Below are positions 61,975-64,000 of a stretch of DNA of 64,000 bases, one piece after another. A model generated the notes under the pieces. The model was not told where the DNA came from. It did no database searches and worked only from the letters and a program-made list of their open reading frames with translations. Numbering within the stretch: position 1 is the stretch's first letter; each line of letters starts with the position of its first letter. Source of the stretch: Schleiferiaceae bacterium (GTDB lineage: Bacteria > Bacteroidota > Bacteroidia > Flavobacteriales > Schleiferiaceae); assembly GCA_030829675.1 (NCBI GenBank), contig JAURAE010000001.1, positions 19,892-83,891 on the forward strand. Direction: 5' to 3'. The position numbers and the translations under genes were made by a program.

Positions 61975-64000
61975 TTACAACGAATAGCGGAAGCTCAATT
62001 TAAAGGTTCTTCCCGGTGCCCAAGTGCTGAACATCGGTTCTGCGCTGTTGTAGCTGCGGAAAATTCGATCGCGGGTATCGTCCATGATGTTGTTTACCGA
62101 GAAGCCAACCTGGTAGCGTTGGTCCTCACCAAAGTTCTTCATCAGGTTGAAATTCAAACTGTGGAAAGGTACTTCGAAAACATCAGGGTTGTCGGCTACA
62201 CCTACGATGTAGAGCCTCTCGCCTTGAACGTTGTAGAACAAACCACCTTGCCATCCTTTCTCAGGATTGTTATAGTTCAATCCGACATTAATCAAATACG
62301 GCGATTGCCCTTGCATAGGACGAATTTCATCGATGACCTCACCCGTGCGAGCAGAAGCAATGCGGGCAGCGTACTCGCTCGAATCGCGACTTACCCCGGA
62401 GTAAATCAAAGAAAGGTTAGAGTTCACTTCGAAATGCTTGAGCCCTAGGAAGCCAAGATTCTTACGCACCTCAAACTCAGCGCCGGCTACGGTAGCGTTT
62501 CCTACGTTTCTTGGTTGGAAGTTCGATGGTGCAGCGGCACTATAGGCGACCAATTCAATTGGGTTGGTAAAATGCTTGTAGAATCCAGAGATGGCGATGG
62601 TTTGTCCGCCTTCCATGAAGTATTCGTAACGAACGTCCAAGTTGTTGATGATGGTGTTCTCTAGGTTCAGGTTTCCAATGAAAGTAATACCCGTCAAAAC
62701 ATCCTCAATCTGTGCCGCACTCTTTTCCTTAAAGGATGGACGAGCCACCGTACGGAACGCACCCAAGCGGAAGTTGGTGTTTTCATTGACCGAATAAATC
62801 AACGAGGCCGTGGGGAAGAGGTTGAAGTTATTCAACACAGGTGCCCAGCGGTAATTCAAACCGGTGCCCGGTGCAGCGGCTTCTTGTTGGTCGACACCGG
62901 TGTAGAACTGGTCGTAACGCTCAGCACGCAATCCCGCAACCACTTTAGTCAGCGCATTCAAGCTGAATTCTTCGCTGTAGTAGGCAGAGAAATTACTTTG
63001 AATACCTTGGTATGCGTTGTTCGCTTCGTAATTACCACTGTAGTACATACCCGCATCCGAGGCAGGATCCCACACGTAATAATCTGTCAAGAGCTCATCT
63101 GCATTTCCTGTCAAAGCATCAAGCTCGCCCAAATTCTTTGCGCGCAATTGGTACCTCAAAATCTCATAATCGCGGTACTTGAAGTTGTAACTCGCACCAA
63201 ATTTCGTTTTGGCATCTCTACCACGTAATTCATGTGTTTTGGTAATATCCACTCTGTTCGAGAGGTTGAATTCATTCAGATTACGCCAGATACGATTAGG
63301 GAATCCCGTTTCCCCTGGGGCGATATTGAATTCACCATCTTCTGTGCGGTATGAGGTCGAACGAATGTCCTTATCTGCAATACGGCTGTAGGTTGGGGCG
63401 ATGCGCCAATCAATTTTCATTTTGTTCTCGTTACGACTGTGTTGGCCGTTAAAGAACATGGAAGAGATGGAACGCTCGCTATATTCTAGGTTGTCGCGTT
63501 GACCGACGAACGAATTCTCAATCGAGGCCGTTTCGGTGAAGCGTCCTGTGCGTGATTCTCCATTTTGTAGGTGCATGACCATGAACCGGTATTTATCATC
63601 TTCATCCTTGATGGAATACCCTAGTAGACCGTTTAACAGGACGTTGTTTACGGCTAAAGAACCGACCTGCGTGCGGTCAGCTAATAATTGGTAATCGTCT
63701 ACAGAATTTGGCTTACGGTAGAAGTTTTGGCTGTAGGTTCTGTTGGAATCTGTGGCCGAGCCGAAAAAGTCAGTATTGCTTTTGTACGAGAAGGACCCAT
63801 TGTAACCCACAGTTTTTCCGTTGTCCTTTTTCTTTTGATCGCCGAAGCTAATGCCCAAGGATCCGTTCAATGGCATTTGTTGTGATTGAGCCTGAAGAAC
63901 GGGGGAGAAACTTTGGGTAAGTTCCGTGGTAATTGGGTCGTCTAATGCGGGATTTGGAATGCCTCCAAAAATGTATTGAGAGGGCAGTGGGTTGGTGCGG
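61975..64000 (-). CDS. TonB-dependent receptor, 5' end cut by window edge
   Basis: Outer-membrane receptor barrel. The minus-strand frame stays open from the stop at 61975 to the window edge, adding 41 codons beyond the first visible Met at 63876, so the N-terminal signal, TonB box and plug lie outside. The visible part has alternating barrel strands (FSYKSNTDFFG, NNVLLNGLLGYSI, RLGAFRTVARPSFKEKS, SLIYSVNENTNFRLG). It ends with the barrel pattern VGFSVNNIMDDTRDRIFRSY...FKLSFRYSL, C-terminal aromatic-hydrophobic, as in the CirA/FepA-like group. Substrate unknown. Energised by TonB proteins such as those near 28-30 kb, in principle. Confidence 0.88.
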   Translation of the reverse strand, partial: RTNPLPSQYIFGGIPNPALDDPITTELTQSFSPVLQAQSQQMPLNGSLGISFGDQKKKDNGKTVGYNGSFSYKSNTDFFGSATDSNRTYSQNFYRKPNSVDDYQLLADRTQVGSLAVNNVLLNGLLGYSIKDEDDKYRFMVMHLQNGESRTGRFTETASIENSFVGQRDNLEYSERSISSMFFNGQHSRNENKMKIDWRIAPTYSRIADKDIRSTSYRTEDGEFNIAPGETGFPNRIWRNLNEFNLSNRVDITKTHELRGRDAKTKFGASYNFKYRDYEILRYQLRAKNLGELDALTGNADELLTDYYVWDPASDAGMYYSGNYEANNAYQGIQSNFSAYYSEEFSLNALTKVVAGLRAERYDQFYTGVDQQEAAAPGTGLNYRWAPVLNNFNLFPTASLIYSVNENTNFRLGAFRTVARPSFKEKSAAQIEDVLTGITFIGNLNLENTIINNLDVRYEYFMEGGQTIAISGFYKHFTNPIELVAYSAAAPSNFQPRNVGNATVAGAEFEVRKNLGFLGLKHFEVNSNLSLIYSGVSRDSSEYAARIASARTGEVIDEIRPMQGQSPYLINVGLNYNNPEKGWQGGLFYNVQGERLYIVGVADNPDVFEVPFHSLNFNLMKNFGEDQRYQVGFSVNNIMDDTRDRIFRSYNSAEPMFSTWAPGRTFKLSFRYSL

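Overview
The window is about 64 kb of a Bacteroidota chromosome, most likely Flavobacteriales (Cryomorphaceae/Schleiferiaceae-like). Evidence: type IX secretion (T9SS) C-terminal signals, SprA, alternative complex III, a mevalonate pathway, DUF6029 and choice-of-anchor L proteins, -7 elements of the TAnnTTTG type, and no clear Shine-Dalgarno sequences. The exact genus is not resolved. Gene density is very high. No rRNA, tRNA, insertion sequence, phage or CRISPR array was seen. No gap above 300 bases lacks a gene.

Layout: (1) 1-371, a partial SPOR-domain gene on the minus strand. (2) 549-11769, a respiratory operon, actABCDEF followed by coxB and coxA, giving an alternative complex III plus the core of a cytochrome c oxidase. 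(3) 11841-13796, ruvB and queG. (4) 13793-18754 on the minus strand, an envelope thiol/T9SS group: a T9SS-secreted Omp28-like protein, a TlpA-like thioredoxin, a DUF6029 barrel and an Omp28-like lipoprotein. (5) 18858-27535, a small T9SS cargo, ruvA and the giant sprA. (6) 27587-30302, gcvH (apparently frameshifted), a VanZ-like gene and three TonB C-terminal-domain genes. (7) 30365-35419, cysQ and a second oxidase cluster (cyoE, two subunit III genes, subunit IV, SCO, DUF420, a small CxxC membrane protein). (8) 35452-38821, TolC, an HlyD-type adaptor and tsaB. (9) 38822-42790 on the minus strand, tag, a DUF255 protein and a dipeptidase. (10) 42854-45070, a T9SS type B surface protein. (11) 45077-50848 on the minus strand, pss-purS-acpH and queD-fabD-mvaD-GHMP kinase-UbiA. 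(12) 50878-60160, lnt, lpdA, pabB, tilS, a dsbD-like gene, a small unknown gene and tyrS. (13) 60206-64000 on the minus strand, a secreted unknown, a LuxE-like acyl ligase and a TonB-dependent receptor running off the right edge.

How it fits together: regions 2 and 7 would build a quinol-to-oxygen chain with haem o synthesis and copper insertion. Regions 4, 5 and 10 supply T9SS machinery (SprA) and its cargo. The TonB genes could energise receptors such as the one at the right edge. The rest is housekeeping (lipid, isoprenoid, purine, queuosine, tRNA and DNA repair functions).

No clear novel defence or mobile system was found. The most notable points are a tyrosyl-tRNA synthetase lacking the HIGH histidines, a one-base frameshift in gcvH, a histidine-rich tandem repeat in ActF, intrinsic terminators that abut or lie inside the start of the next gene, -7 boxes so close to start codons that leaderless mRNAs are predicted, and a compact CxxC-rich envelope cluster.
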